Origin: VFKU01 sp964620045
Lineage (GTDB): Bacteria > Hydrogenedentota > Hydrogenedentia > Hydrogenedentales > GCA-2746185
Assembly (NCBI GenBank): GCA_964620045.1
Contig: CAZUJL010000013.1
Location: forward strand, 1 to 64,000
Length of the DNA stretch: 64,000 nucleotides
Direction: 5' to 3'
Position numbers and translations under genes: made by a program. The notes beneath the pieces were generated by a model. The model was given only the letters and a program-made list of their open reading frames with translations. It was not told where the DNA came from and did no database searches. Positions 34,715 to 43,511 of the stretch are shown one piece after another; within the stretch, counting starts at the first letter, position 1, and each line of letters starts with the position of its first letter.

Positions 34715-35436
34715 ACCGCGATGAATACGCGCGGATGTATGCGGTGGAGGATGTGCACTGGTGGTATCGCGGCCTGCGCGCATTGCTGTGGCAGGCCTGG
34801 CGCGGCGCCGAAAAGCCGGACGGCAACGTGCTGGATATTGGCTGCGGCACCGGCGGCACGCTCGCGGGAGCGCCCGTGCGCGGCGTTGGTGTCGATTTCT
34901 CCGCTGAGGCGGTGCATTTTTGCCGCGAACGTGGACACCGTCTCCTGGCGCGTGCGAACGCCGCGAATCTACCTTTTGCCGAAGGGAGTTTCGCCGGCGC
35001 CGTCATGCTGGACGTGCTCTATCACCGCGCCGTGGGCGATCCGGTGGCCGTGCTGCGCGAGGCGCGGCGCATTCTGAAACCGGGCGGCGTATTGATCGTC
35101 AACGTGCCGGCTTACAATTGGCTCCAATCCTCGCACGACGCCGCGATTCACACCGCGCGACGCTTCACGCGATCAGAAGTGCGTGATTGCGCGCGGGCAG
35201 CCGATTTCAACGTCGAACGAATCTCATACTGGAACACAATTTTGTTTCCAGCGGCAGCGGGTGTACGCCTGATTCGAAAATCGACGCACCGCACGGTGTC
35301 CGATCTTGCCGACTATCGCCCCAGCGTGGCCGCACAAATTGCAGGTGGGTTGCTTGCAGCCGAGCGGGGAATACTGAACTTGATCGACCTGCCATTCGGA
35401 TTATCGATCTTCGCTGTACTGCGCCGCGCAAATTAG
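34711..35436 (+). CDS. Class I SAM-dependent methyltransferase
   Basis: 241 residues. Motif I is VLDIGCGTGGTL; the Methyltransf_11-type region continues through LPFAEGSFAGAVMLDVLYH and RILKPGGVLIVNVP. GTG 34711 overlaps the aminotransferase stop (GTGA). Similar proteins accompany polyprenyl-linked glycan genes. The target is probably a sugar or lipid intermediate of this pathway. Confidence 0.85.
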   Translation: MNRDEYARMYAVEDVHWWYRGLRALLWQAWRGAEKPDGNVLDIGCGTGGTLAGAPVRGVGVDFSAEAVHFCRERGHRLLARANAANLPFAEGSFAGAVMLDVLYHRAVGDPVAVLREARRILKPGGVLIVNVPAYNWLQSSHDAAIHTARRFTRSEVRDCARAADFNVERISYWNTILFPAAAGVRLIRKSTHRTVSDLADYRPSVAAQIAGGLLAAERGILNLIDLPFGLSIFAVLRRAN

Positions 35437-35750
35437 TACGTGGACTCGTTTGAATTTGAGATGCGCGCGCCGGGAATACGTCTAATAATGCAATCGCGCG
35501 CCGCGCGATTCAGTACGCGTTGACAATCCCCCGCCAAACCGTTTGAAAGCCTATCCTTTGTTGGTGCATGCCTCATGAAGAAACCTCATTTAAGTTCAAA
35601 TTCCGCGAGCACTGAATTAATCACAACAATCCTTCCGGCTTTTTACACGCGCAGACAGCGAATTCCCGACTGGTTCATCAAGAGTTTTCCTTCGACCGAT
35701 ATGGCACTCAAGTTGCTCTTGCCATAACGACTACAGCGGAGGAACAAAAA
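35437..35750. other. Intergenic region with a 19-base palindrome
   Basis: A palindrome at 35492-35510 (AATCGCGCG-C-CGCGCGATT) lies 55 bases after the methyltransferase stop. It is not followed by a T-run, so it is not a normal intrinsic terminator. A TTGACA at 35520-35525 has no -10 at proper spacing. The rest is more A+T rich, with GGAGG just before the next gene. Confidence 0.5.
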
Positions 35751-36233
35751 ATGGAAAACGTCGTGCTCATCGGGCGATTGAATGCCCTGACCGAAGACAT
35801 GACTGATTGCCTCTTGGACGATGGCATCGATGTCTTTTCCACCGACGATTCTCAGTCGGGAATAATCGCCGGACTCAGCAGGAGTCCGTCCGTCGCATTT
35901 GTCGAGGTTGACTCCCCCCTCAACGACAACTTCGAGGCGGTGAGCCAGTTGCGCGAGGAGTGCGGCGAAGCGTGCCGGATTGTGGCGGTGTGCAACCGCT
36001 ATTCACCGTATGTGGAAGAGGTGTGCACAGCCTTGGGTGCGGATTTCACGATCCCGCAGACGGAGGATCGTTCAAGTCTGCTCCTGCTCATTCGCGGGCT
36101 GCTGTGGCTCGATCGTGCGCGGGCGCAGCGTAACTGGAATCCGGACGACGACGATCCGGACGATTCGTCGGGCCGGCCGGCCAAGCCCCTGCCGTTTACC
36201 CCGATTCGGCGCCAGCCCGCGGCGGCGATGTAA
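35751..36233 (+). CDS. Receiver-like small protein, unknown
   Basis: 160 residues. The first about 115 residues alternate beta strand and helix like a CheY receiver (VVLIGRLNALTEDMTDCLLD, VAFVEVD, RIVAVCNRYSPYVEEVCTALGADF), but no clear phospho-acceptor D-x-P context is seen. The C-terminal 45 residues are disordered: an acidic DDDDPDD stretch, then Pro/Arg. GGAGG stands seven bases before the ATG. Perhaps a degenerate response regulator; confidence in function is low. Confidence 0.55.
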   Translation: MENVVLIGRLNALTEDMTDCLLDDGIDVFSTDDSQSGIIAGLSRSPSVAFVEVDSPLNDNFEAVSQLREECGEACRIVAVCNRYSPYVEEVCTALGADFTIPQTEDRSSLLLLIRGLLWLDRARAQRNWNPDDDDPDDSSGRPAKPLPFTPIRRQPAAAM

Positions 36234-36241
36234 GTGGGACT

Positions 36242-36703
36242 CTACGGTTTACCGACGGACGCGCGCAGGACGACTGCGCCGTTCGCATCGGTGAACGTCA
36301 GCACCGAGTCCTTGATTGCGTATCCGGCGACGTTTCCAAACGCCTGCAATACGGCGAACTCGATCTTGTCCGCATCGCCAATGCACGCCATTCTCGTCGA
36401 AATGAGCGGCCCAAGTTTCAGCGTGCCGTCCTTCGCTTCATAGCCCCCGTTGAAGGTGTTGCAGCCTGAAAATCCCGTCACGCGCTTGGCGGTTTCGTCG
36501 AACTGGATGAACACCGTGCGCGCGCCTTCGGGCGAAGCCACCTTCTGGCCACCGGCCTCGTCAATTTTCCAGTAGGTACCGCTCAAGGCAGGCATCTTGG
36601 CCTCCGCGGCCGGCGCCGCTGTCGATGCTTCCTTGGCCGGCGCGCAACCGCATACCGCGGCAGCCAGCAGAAGCACGAAACCCGCAACAGCGTATGCGCG
36701 CAT
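36242..36703 (-). CDS. META-domain lipoprotein (HslJ-like)
   Basis: 153 residues. Lipobox AVCGC at about 18-22, a Pro/Ala-rich linker, then a META domain (GTYWKIDEAGG, VTGFSGCNTFNGGYEAKDGTLKLGPLI as separate motifs, CIG...FAVLQAF). ATG 36703 has GGAGG seven bases upstream; the GTG at 36709 is too close to the RBS. The family includes heat-inducible HslJ; exact role unknown. Two bases after the aldo/keto reductase stop. Confidence 0.85.
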   Translation of the reverse strand: MRAYAVAGFVLLLAAAVCGCAPAKEASTAAPAAEAKMPALSGTYWKIDEAGGQKVASPEGARTVFIQFDETAKRVTGFSGCNTFNGGYEAKDGTLKLGPLISTRMACIGDADKIEFAVLQAFGNVAGYAIKDSVLTFTDANGAVVLRASVGKP

Positions 36704-36705
36704 GT

Positions 36706-37872
36706 TCACGCCTCCTGCAGACGTTTCCGTTTTTCGCCCGACAACAGCGCGTGTGCCTCGGCGAGCGCGGCCGGGATGCGATCAGCGTGCGGCGAGTGGC
36801 CAAGCACCGGCCGCAGATCGAACTCGTCGAGCTTGTCGGCTTTCTGCCCTGGGAACCAGTTGCCGCCCTGACCAAGCATGTTGTAGCGCATCTTGCCGTA
36901 TTCGACCATGTCGTAGGCCAAGGCGAGATTGCGAAGCCGCAGGATCCAGCGCATGTTGATCTCGCCCGGGGTTTCGTCCCAATCCGGAAGCCCAGCGTCC
37001 CAAGTGCTCGCCCAAGCATCGCCGAGTGTCGTGACGAGTTCATCGCGCAACCGTTTCTCGATCGCGGGCAACAGTTCATGCGCACGATCGAGGTTCTTCA
37101 CCGCGTCCATATGAATGTCGAAGTCGCTGGGCCGCGCGACACCGCAGGACAGCGTGTGTACTTGCGGCCGCGCAAGACAGAAGAGCGCGTTGAACACCAT
37201 CGGATGCAACGGCGCGCAAAGTTCAACAAGTTTTGGACTGGGCTTGTAGAGCAAACCGCCCTTGTCGTTCGGGCTGATGATGAACACGCCCATGTCGAGG
37301 CGCGTGCACTCTTCGATGGCCGGCCAGTTTTCCTGAAAGATGTAATACCAATGCAGGTTGACGTGGTCGAAGTGCCCCGTGCGAATCGCCTTTACGATGA
37401 TCGAGCAGGGGCCGTGCGTGGAGAAGCCGATGTCGCGAATGCGGCCTTCCTTCTTCCATTGCTGCGCGAGCGGCATGCACTTCAGCGTGTTTTCCAGGTC
37501 CTGGTCGTCGTTGATGCCGTGGAACGAGAAGATATCGAGGTAATCGACATTCAGCAGACCGATGCTTTTCTCGAAGGTGGCCTCAAATTTTTTCGGATCG
37601 GCCATCGGGCCGACTTTGGTCTGCAAAATCAGCTTCTCGCGCGGCAGTTTCGGAAGGATTTTGCCGAGCTGGAATTCGCTGGTGCCGTAGCCGCGCGCAG
37701 TCTCGACGTGGGTGATGCCGAGTTCCCATGCGCGCCGAATGCACGCTTCCAGGTTGCGCTGGCTTTCTTCGGAAACAGGGTCGTCGCTCTTCCACGATTG
37801 CTGGTAGCGCATGCCCCCGCAACTGATGACGGGCATTTGTAGGTCGGTCTTGCCAAAGCGGCGATACTTCAT
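36706..37872 (-). CDS. Aldo/keto reductase
   Basis: 388 residues: an (alpha/beta)8 NADPH-dependent oxidoreductase domain (about 1-280) with an extra helical C-terminus. Catalytic tetrad positions: Glu in HVETARGYG (Asp in most members), Tyr in the same motif, Lys in LQTKVG and His in FSFHGIND. YRRFGKTDLQMPVISCGG is the family N-terminus. Substrate unknown. The Asp-to-Glu change is conservative but worth checking. Confidence 0.85.
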   Translation of the reverse strand: MKYRRFGKTDLQMPVISCGGMRYQQSWKSDDPVSEESQRNLEACIRRAWELGITHVETARGYGTSEFQLGKILPKLPREKLILQTKVGPMADPKKFEATFEKSIGLLNVDYLDIFSFHGINDDQDLENTLKCMPLAQQWKKEGRIRDIGFSTHGPCSIIVKAIRTGHFDHVNLHWYYIFQENWPAIEECTRLDMGVFIISPNDKGGLLYKPSPKLVELCAPLHPMVFNALFCLARPQVHTLSCGVARPSDFDIHMDAVKNLDRAHELLPAIEKRLRDELVTTLGDAWASTWDAGLPDWDETPGEINMRWILRLRNLALAYDMVEYGKMRYNMLGQGGNWFPGQKADKLDEFDLRPVLGHSPHADRIPAALAEAHALLSGEKRKRLQEA

Positions 37873-37935
37873 GGGCTCTCCCCTGCGTTCCGGTGATCCT
37901 ACATCATTTCGTGGAATGTTGGGAGGGGCAATCGT

Positions 37936-40900
37936 CTATTTCGCCGCGGCGCGCAGTTCGAGCCCATGCACGAGTTGCACGAGATCTTCCGGCCGGAAGG
38001 GTTTGAGCAAAAAACCATCCGCGCCGCATTCGCGCAGCAGGTCGAGGTTGCGCTCGATGGGCTTCGCGGTGACCATGTACACCTTGATGCCGCCCAGCGC
38101 CGTATTGCTCTTCAAGCGGCGGCAGGTTTCCCAGCCGTCCATGCCGGGCATCGAAATATCGAGCAGCACAAGGCCAAATTCCCGCGTCCGGGCCCGCGCG
38201 AGACCGTCCTCGCCCGAGGTGCAGGTCTCCGTTTCGTAGCCTTCGGCGGTCAGGCAACGGTGGATGAAGGTCAGGATTTCCGGGTCGTCGTCGATACACA
38301 GGATCTTGTTCCCGATCAGCTCGCCCGTATGCACGCCGCGGTTCATCGCGTTGTGGATGCCGCTCAGCAGCGTGCTCTTGCGGAAATTACTCTTGAGGCG
38401 CGCGGCCACGGCGCCGCGGTGGCGCTCGTAGATCGCGTCGTCGGCGGTCAGCAGCAACACCGGCACCCCGTTCGCCTCGGGACTCGCCAGAAGAGACGTC
38501 AACAGCGATTCGTCCTGCGCGGGGGCGTTGGCGTCAAACAAAATACAATCGGGGCTATGCCGGCTGAGCAGATCGACCGCGCGTTCGAGCGTGGTCGCGT
38601 GGATCATGTCCATGCCCTCGGCCTGGAGCAGATGGCGAACTTGCGTGCTGAGCGCGCGATCGCGCGTAATGAGCTGCACGAGAATGTGCGTGTCCTGATC
38701 CGAGGACGCATCGTCCGATTTGCGGCTGGGCTCGGCCAGCGCGAGCACGAAACGGAACACACTCCCCTTCCCCACTTCACTTTGCACGGTGATGGTGCTG
38801 CCGTGCAGGCGCACAATGTCGTGCACGATGGCCAGACCAATGCCCGTGCCGCCGTATTTGCGCGTGGATGAGGCGTCGTACTGGTAGAAGCGCGTGAAGA
38901 TCTTGTCCAGGGCTTCTTTCGGAATACCGATACCCGTGTCGGACACCGTGACTTCCACTTCGCGTGGGCCGACGTTGAGCCGCACATCGACGCGCCCGCT
39001 GGGAGAATTAAACTTGAGGGCATTGGACAGCAGGTTGTTGAACACCTGCCCCATTTTGCCCTTATCGCCTTCCACCAACACCGGCGTAGACGGCGCAACG
39101 AAACCCAGCGTGAGTCCCTGCGTATCGGCCAGCGGCTTCACCACCTGCAGACTCGCGCGGACGCAATCGACGAGGTCGAAGGTGTCGAAAATCAGGCGCT
39201 CGTCGCCGCGGTGCAGACGCGAGAAGTCGAGCAGGTTTTCGATAAGCGTAACCAGCTTCTCGACGTTGCGCAGGCTGATCTCCAGGAATTCCTGCTGCGT
39301 TTTGTTGATGGGCCCCGCCTTGCCGGCGAGGATCATGTCCGTGTAGCCCATCACCGAGACCAGCGGCGTGCGCAGTTCGTGTGAAACGTTGGACAGCAGG
39401 TTGGTCTTGAGTTCGTCCAGCGTCTTGAGCTCGTCGTTCACTTCCGCGAGTTTCTCGCGCGCGCGGCTCACTTCTTCGAGCGAGAGCTGCAGGTTCACAA
39501 GCAACTGCGCGTTGCGGATGGCCGCCGCGAGGTGCGGCGCCATTTGTTCCAGCGTTTCGGCGTGCGCGACCGTGAAGGCCGCGGGCATTTTCGCGCCGAG
39601 GTTGAGCGTGCCGATGATGCGGCCGGTGGCGTACAGCGGCACGCACAGGCAACTGCGGATGGCCTCCGGGAACTGGCCTTGCGGGAAATCCTTGGAACCG
39701 CGCAGGTCCTCGATGCGCAAGCAGCGCCGCTCGCGCGCGACCCATGCCGCGTAGGAATCCAGACCGTCGAGCGTGAACACGTGCCCCGGCCCCGTGGCTT
39801 CTTCGGGCCACAACTGCCGACAGTCAAAGCTAAGTCCCGTTTCACCCAACAGCGCCACCGAAACATAGTCGAAGCCCACAAGCTTGCGGAGCTCGGCCAC
39901 GAGGCTTTCATACAGGCGCCCGGCTTCCAGGCTGGAGTTGATCACGTTTGCGATCTGGTTGATCGCGCTGATGCGCTCGGAACGTTCGCGGGCGTCCTGC
40001 TCCAGGCGCACGCTCTTCGTGATGTCGCGCATGTTGCCTTCGATGCCGACGGCCTGGCCGCGGTCATCGATCATGCGGTTGCGGGTCAGCTCTACGCAGA
40101 TCGTGCGACTGTCTTGCCGCCGCATCCACACCCGCGCGCGTTCGTCGCCCTCGGGCAGATCGAGCCCGCCTGACGACGGGTCCAGGTCGACCGGATCGAT
40201 GAACATGTCGTGCAGATTGCGGCCGATGGCCTGCTCGACGCTTTCAAAGCCGAGAATTGCCACGCCGGCCGGGTTCAGAAAGGTGATGTCGCCCTGACGA
40301 TTGGCTTGGTAGATACCGTCGCGCATCGTATGCACCAGCATGCGGTGCTTTTCTTCCGAGGCCTCCAACTGCTGCATGTTCTTGTTCAGCGTCAGCGCCA
40401 TGCGGTTGAAGGACTGCGCGAGTTCTTCAATTTCGTCGCCCGTGCCGATTTTGAGCTTCAGGTCGAAGTCGCCCTGGCGGATGATCTGCGCGCCTTCGTT
40501 CAGCAGCGACAACGGCCGCACGATGTTGTTGTGCACGTCGCGGTAGGCGCGTAGGCACAGCACGGCGATCAGGATCACGCAACCGACCAGCGCGAGCACC
40601 GAGTAGCGGTTGATCTGTGTGAAGACCAACTCCGTTGGCCGGTAGGTCATGAACCAGATACGCGCGCCCTGAAATTGAATTCGATCGAGTTGGTGGTACG
40701 CGAGCAGCACATCCGTGCCGGGCGTGTCGGGCGTCGCCTTGTATTCGCGAATGCTCGCCGTGCCCGAGAGCGGCTGCGCGAAGAGTCGTTCCTTGAGTTG
40801 CTCATCCACCGGCGTGATGCGGATGGACAGATCCTCCGTGCCCGCGATGGGTGTGAGCGCCGCGGTGAGGATCATGCCGGCCGGAAATTCGATCACCATG

Positions 40901-41574
40901 CGGTAATGGTCGATATCGTTGTTCGCGTCGCGATCGTTCATTGCGGCGCCGAGCGTGTATTCCAGGATTGAATCGATGCCCAATTCCAGCAGCACGTAGC
41001 CGGCGGGCTGCACGGCGGCGGCTTCTTTCACGGGGGCCAATACCACGCCGACAAACTCGCGCAGATTGCGATCCGTGAAATCGACGTAGGTCGCCTCGGT
41101 GAGCGGCTGATCCTTTAGCGCCGCGAGGTATTGATGGATGTTTTCAGGCGGGACATAGCCCCCCACGCTGAACAGCAGGTTGCCGTCGGGGCTGTACAGG
41201 CCTACATCGGAGTCGGCGTCGCGGGTGTCGGCCGCCTGCCACAACAGCAGCGGCGTAAAGGCTTCGCGAACGGCCGTGGCTTCCGGGGTCTGGGGATCGA
41301 GCTTGCCGCTCTTGGCCGCCTTGATGGCCGCGAGGCTGGAAGGGTGCACGCTGAACGCGCTCGCGAGCCGCAGGCGATTTAACGACTCCTGCACGATGCC
41401 GTCGGCGGTCTTGGCCGCAACAGTCGCAAGGGTTTGTTCCGTGGCGTTGCGTTGGCCGAAGCGCGCGCTAAAGTACCCAAAAACAATCGCGACGGTCATA
41501 GGCAGGATGCTGACCCACACGATCGAGGTCAGAATCTTCCGCTCTATGCCCGCCCGCGATTTGCGCCGACTCAT
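37936..41574 (-). CDS. Hybrid sensor histidine kinase (HAMP-PAS-GAF-HisKA-HATPase-REC-REC)
   Basis: 1212 residues. TM1 about 16-34, a periplasmic dCache-like sensor about 40-320, TM2, HAMP about 345-395, PAS about 405-525, GAF about 555-705, HisKA with phospho-acceptor His732 (SHELRTPLV), HATPase (YGGTGIGLAIVHDIV), a first receiver lacking a normal pocket (CILFDANAP), and a second receiver with Asp1139 (LLDISMPGMDG). The second receiver suggests a phosphorelay. The HTH-receiver gene upstream (21-base gap) is its likely partner. Signal unknown. Confidence 0.92.
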   Translation of the reverse strand: MSRRKSRAGIERKILTSIVWVSILPMTVAIVFGYFSARFGQRNATEQTLATVAAKTADGIVQESLNRLRLASAFSVHPSSLAAIKAAKSGKLDPQTPEATAVREAFTPLLLWQAADTRDADSDVGLYSPDGNLLFSVGGYVPPENIHQYLAALKDQPLTEATYVDFTDRNLREFVGVVLAPVKEAAAVQPAGYVLLELGIDSILEYTLGAAMNDRDANNDIDHYRMVIEFPAGMILTAALTPIAGTEDLSIRITPVDEQLKERLFAQPLSGTASIREYKATPDTPGTDVLLAYHQLDRIQFQGARIWFMTYRPTELVFTQINRYSVLALVGCVILIAVLCLRAYRDVHNNIVRPLSLLNEGAQIIRQGDFDLKLKIGTGDEIEELAQSFNRMALTLNKNMQQLEASEEKHRMLVHTMRDGIYQANRQGDITFLNPAGVAILGFESVEQAIGRNLHDMFIDPVDLDPSSGGLDLPEGDERARVWMRRQDSRTICVELTRNRMIDDRGQAVGIEGNMRDITKSVRLEQDARERSERISAINQIANVINSSLEAGRLYESLVAELRKLVGFDYVSVALLGETGLSFDCRQLWPEEATGPGHVFTLDGLDSYAAWVARERRCLRIEDLRGSKDFPQGQFPEAIRSCLCVPLYATGRIIGTLNLGAKMPAAFTVAHAETLEQMAPHLAAAIRNAQLLVNLQLSLEEVSRAREKLAEVNDELKTLDELKTNLLSNVSHELRTPLVSVMGYTDMILAGKAGPINKTQQEFLEISLRNVEKLVTLIENLLDFSRLHRGDERLIFDTFDLVDCVRASLQVVKPLADTQGLTLGFVAPSTPVLVEGDKGKMGQVFNNLLSNALKFNSPSGRVDVRLNVGPREVEVTVSDTGIGIPKEALDKIFTRFYQYDASSTRKYGGTGIGLAIVHDIVRLHGSTITVQSEVGKGSVFRFVLALAEPSRKSDDASSDQDTHILVQLITRDRALSTQVRHLLQAEGMDMIHATTLERAVDLLSRHSPDCILFDANAPAQDESLLTSLLASPEANGVPVLLLTADDAIYERHRGAVAARLKSNFRKSTLLSGIHNAMNRGVHTGELIGNKILCIDDDPEILTFIHRCLTAEGYETETCTSGEDGLARARTREFGLVLLDISMPGMDGWETCRRLKSNTALGGIKVYMVTAKPIERNLDLLRECGADGFLLKPFRPEDLVQLVHGLELRAAAK

Positions 41575-41595
41575 TACACCCCCGGCGTTGTGTGG

Positions 41596-42186
41596 TTACT
41601 CGGCGGTTCTGCCCTTGCCGATGAGATCCTCGACCTTCTCGCGGATTTGATCCACTTTGAAGGGCTTGGGCAGATACTCGTCGGCGCCGCATTCGAAAAT
41701 GCGCTCGATGTCTTCTTCCTTCGTCAAGCAGGTAACCGCCATGATCGGGATGCTGCGCGTCAGTTCATTGGCACGCAACGCCTTGCAGACTTCGAAGCCG
41801 TTAATTTCCGGCATCAGGAAGTCTAGCAGGATCAGGTCCGGCGTCATTTGGACCGCCTTCAACCCGACCTCGGTCGCGTTGCTCACCTTGACCAGCTCGT
41901 AGCCTTCCTCGGTCAGGATATTGCTCATCAACGCCAGCGCATCCGGATCGTCGTCCACCACCATAATGCGCTTTTTCGACGGCTTTTTCTCTCTCGGGAA
42001 CATGTCGTACTGCTCCCGGAAGGTGTCGAGATCTTCCTCAAGAATACGGTAGTGCCCCCCCGGCGTACGCGACGCCCGGATGAGCCCCTGCTTGATCCAA
42101 TTCTTGATGCTATGGTGCGTAACGTGACAAATACGCGCCGCTTCAAACGTCGTGTACGCACGCTGCTCGTGGTCGCTTACGGTCAT
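41596..42186 (-). CDS. MerR-type HTH + receiver response regulator
   Basis: 196 residues with a reversed layout: an N-terminal excisionase/MerR-like helix-turn-helix (YTTFEAARICHVTHHSIKNW, then GLIRASRTPGGHYRI) followed by a complete receiver from about residue 72 (IMVVDDDPDALALM, phospho-Asp in LLDFLMPEING, Lys in YLPKPFK). First gene of a two-gene operon with the hybrid kinase. Its promoter carries a palindrome in the spacer, suggesting MerR-style autoregulation. Confidence 0.9.
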   Translation of the reverse strand: MTVSDHEQRAYTTFEAARICHVTHHSIKNWIKQGLIRASRTPGGHYRILEEDLDTFREQYDMFPREKKPSKKRIMVVDDDPDALALMSNILTEEGYELVKVSNATEVGLKAVQMTPDLILLDFLMPEINGFEVCKALRANELTRSIPIMAVTCLTKEEDIERIFECGADEYLPKPFKVDQIREKVEDLIGKGRTAE

Positions 42187-42277
42187 GTGACCTCCGCATG
42201 TGTTGGTTACCCGGGTTTGTATCCGCAGCCTTGCTCCCCGGGCCTCACTAATATTTTCAGTTTGCTTAGTTTCTCAG

Positions 42278-42306
42278 AGTATAGGGACTCGCACCATACG
42301 AGTCAA
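42278..42306 (-). promoter_or_regulatory. Promoter of the HTH-receiver/kinase operon with spacer palindrome
   Basis: Minus strand TTGACT (42301-42306) and TATACT (42278-42283) are separated by 17 bases, about 90 bases before the ATG. Inside and overlapping the spacer is the perfect inverted repeat GACTCG-N7-CGAGTC (42286-42304). Known MerR-family regulators bind such repeats between -35 and -10. Which protein binds is inference. Confidence 0.7.
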
Positions 42307-42380
42307 TAGCTGACAAGAAGCAAACAAAATTGCCAAGAACTATTGTTCCTGATTTGTTTCAGTTTCAACAAAACCCCGTA

Positions 42381-42403
42381 AATTGGCCTATTTACAGCCA
42401 ATT
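42381..42403 (-). terminator. Possible terminator after the anti-sigma gene
   Basis: AATTGGC/GCCAATT form a perfect 7-bp stem with a 9-base loop just after the anti-sigma stop (42412), followed on the minus strand by TACGGGGTTTTG. A weak but plausible intrinsic terminator. Confidence 0.4.
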
Positions 42404-42411
42404 CTGGAGCA

Positions 42412-42891
42412 TTATCCCGCTCGCCCGCCGCCGGCGCGGCGCTCAAGACTAACGACCACGGGACGTGCCGATCGCTTCGGCATGCGAAGTATTTGTCCGG
42501 CAGGCTGGGGTGTACCGACGACATCGTCGGCGGTTTCGGATGAGCGCACGGCGGTGGTTTCGCGGGTCAGCGCGATGAGCCGTTGCAGGAGACCGGGGTT
42601 CCGGCTCAGGGCCGTCTCGACCGCGATGGCCTCGCCCGCTTCAAGCGCCCCGGTGCAGTACAGCGCCAGGGTCTCATCGTTTATATCGACTTCCTCGGTA
42701 GACGCTGTCGCAGAGCTCAGCGCCGCATGCAGCAGCGCGGCTTCGGTCTGAAATTCCTGCAAGGCGGCTCGGCACTGGGTGCAGGTGGCCGTATGGTGTT
42801 CGAGTTCCAAGCGGATGGCCGAATCGAGGCGACCCTGTACATATTCCTGCAGGGCGAAGTCCGTGAAGCATTCGCGGTCGGGTGTGGTCAT
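42412..42891 (-). CDS. Anti-sigma factor-like zinc-finger protein
   Basis: 159 residues. The N-terminal part has the ZAS-type motif HHTATCTQC (H-x3-C-x2-C) after a helix (CFTDFALQEYVQGRLDSAIR), as in anti-sigma factors. No TM helix follows; the rest is helical with a basic C-terminus. ATG 42891 overlaps the sigma gene stop (ATGA), the standard arrangement for a sigma/anti-sigma pair. Confidence 0.78.
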   Translation of the reverse strand: MTTPDRECFTDFALQEYVQGRLDSAIRLELEHHTATCTQCRAALQEFQTEAALLHAALSSATASTEEVDINDETLALYCTGALEAGEAIAVETALSRNPGLLQRLIALTRETTAVRSSETADDVVGTPQPAGQILRMPKRSARPVVVSLERRAGGGRAG

Positions 42892-43511
42892 GCGTCGGAC
42901 TCTCCCAACAGTTCGCGCAGCTTTTCCTTGGCCCGGAGGAGGCGCGAGGCCACGGTATTGATGTTCATGCCCAGGCTCGCGGCAATCTCAGAGTATTTTT
43001 GATTATAGAGGTAGTAAAGCTGCAGCACCAAGCGATCTTTGTCTTCCAACTGAGCGATCGCCGCCTGTACCCGAGCCTTCGCTTCCTGCTGGATTGCGGA
43101 ACTGTCCGGATTCCGGTCATACGGCGCGGGCGTCTCGGCGGCGTCGCTCTCCGGGGCCTGCTCAAGCGCAAGCCGCTTGCGCATATAGCTGACGGTGTGG
43201 TTTTGCGCGACGGCGACCAGCCACGACTCCAGTGAATGCGCGTTCCGCACGGTTTGGAGCGCCTTGCAGCGTTGTGCGAAGAGTTTGATGTAGACCTCTT
43301 GCCGGATGTCGTCGGCTTCGCTGCTAAATGCGCCGCGCGGGTTGTACCGATTCAGGCGCCGTTGCACGGCGCGCTGCAGGACTACGTCGTAGACGTTGAT
43401 GAATTCGGCGCGCGCGGCGTCATCGCCGGAAAGGCAGCGCGCGACTAGCCCGGAAGGATTGGGGACGGTAGACGGCACGCTGTGTTTCCCACACTTAGGA
43501 CAGTAACTCAA
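42888..43511 (-). CDS. ECF sigma factor
   Basis: 207 residues from the TTG. Sigma2 region (ADDIRQEVYIKLF, then SLESWLVAVAQNHTVSYMRKR) and sigma4 (LEDKDRLVLQLYYLYNQKYS, then MNINTVASRLLRAKEKLRELL). The start is unresolved: TTG 43511 adds a zinc-ribbon-like SYCPKCGKHS and overlaps the upstream gene without an RBS; GTG 43478 has GGGA nearby and removes it. Overlaps the anti-sigma gene by four bases. Confidence 0.85.
   Translation of the reverse strand: MSYCPKCGKHSVPSTVPNPSGLVARCLSGDDAARAEFINVYDVVLQRAVQRRLNRYNPRGAFSSEADDIRQEVYIKLFAQRCKALQTVRNAHSLESWLVAVAQNHTVSYMRKRLALEQAPESDAAETPAPYDRNPDSSAIQQEAKARVQAAIAQLEDKDRLVLQLYYLYNQKYSEIAASLGMNINTVASRLLRAKEKLRELLGESDA

Noticed and set aside
35520..35557. 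Apparent TTGACA ... TATCCT promoter
   Set aside because: The two boxes are 26 bases apart, far outside the usual 16-18.
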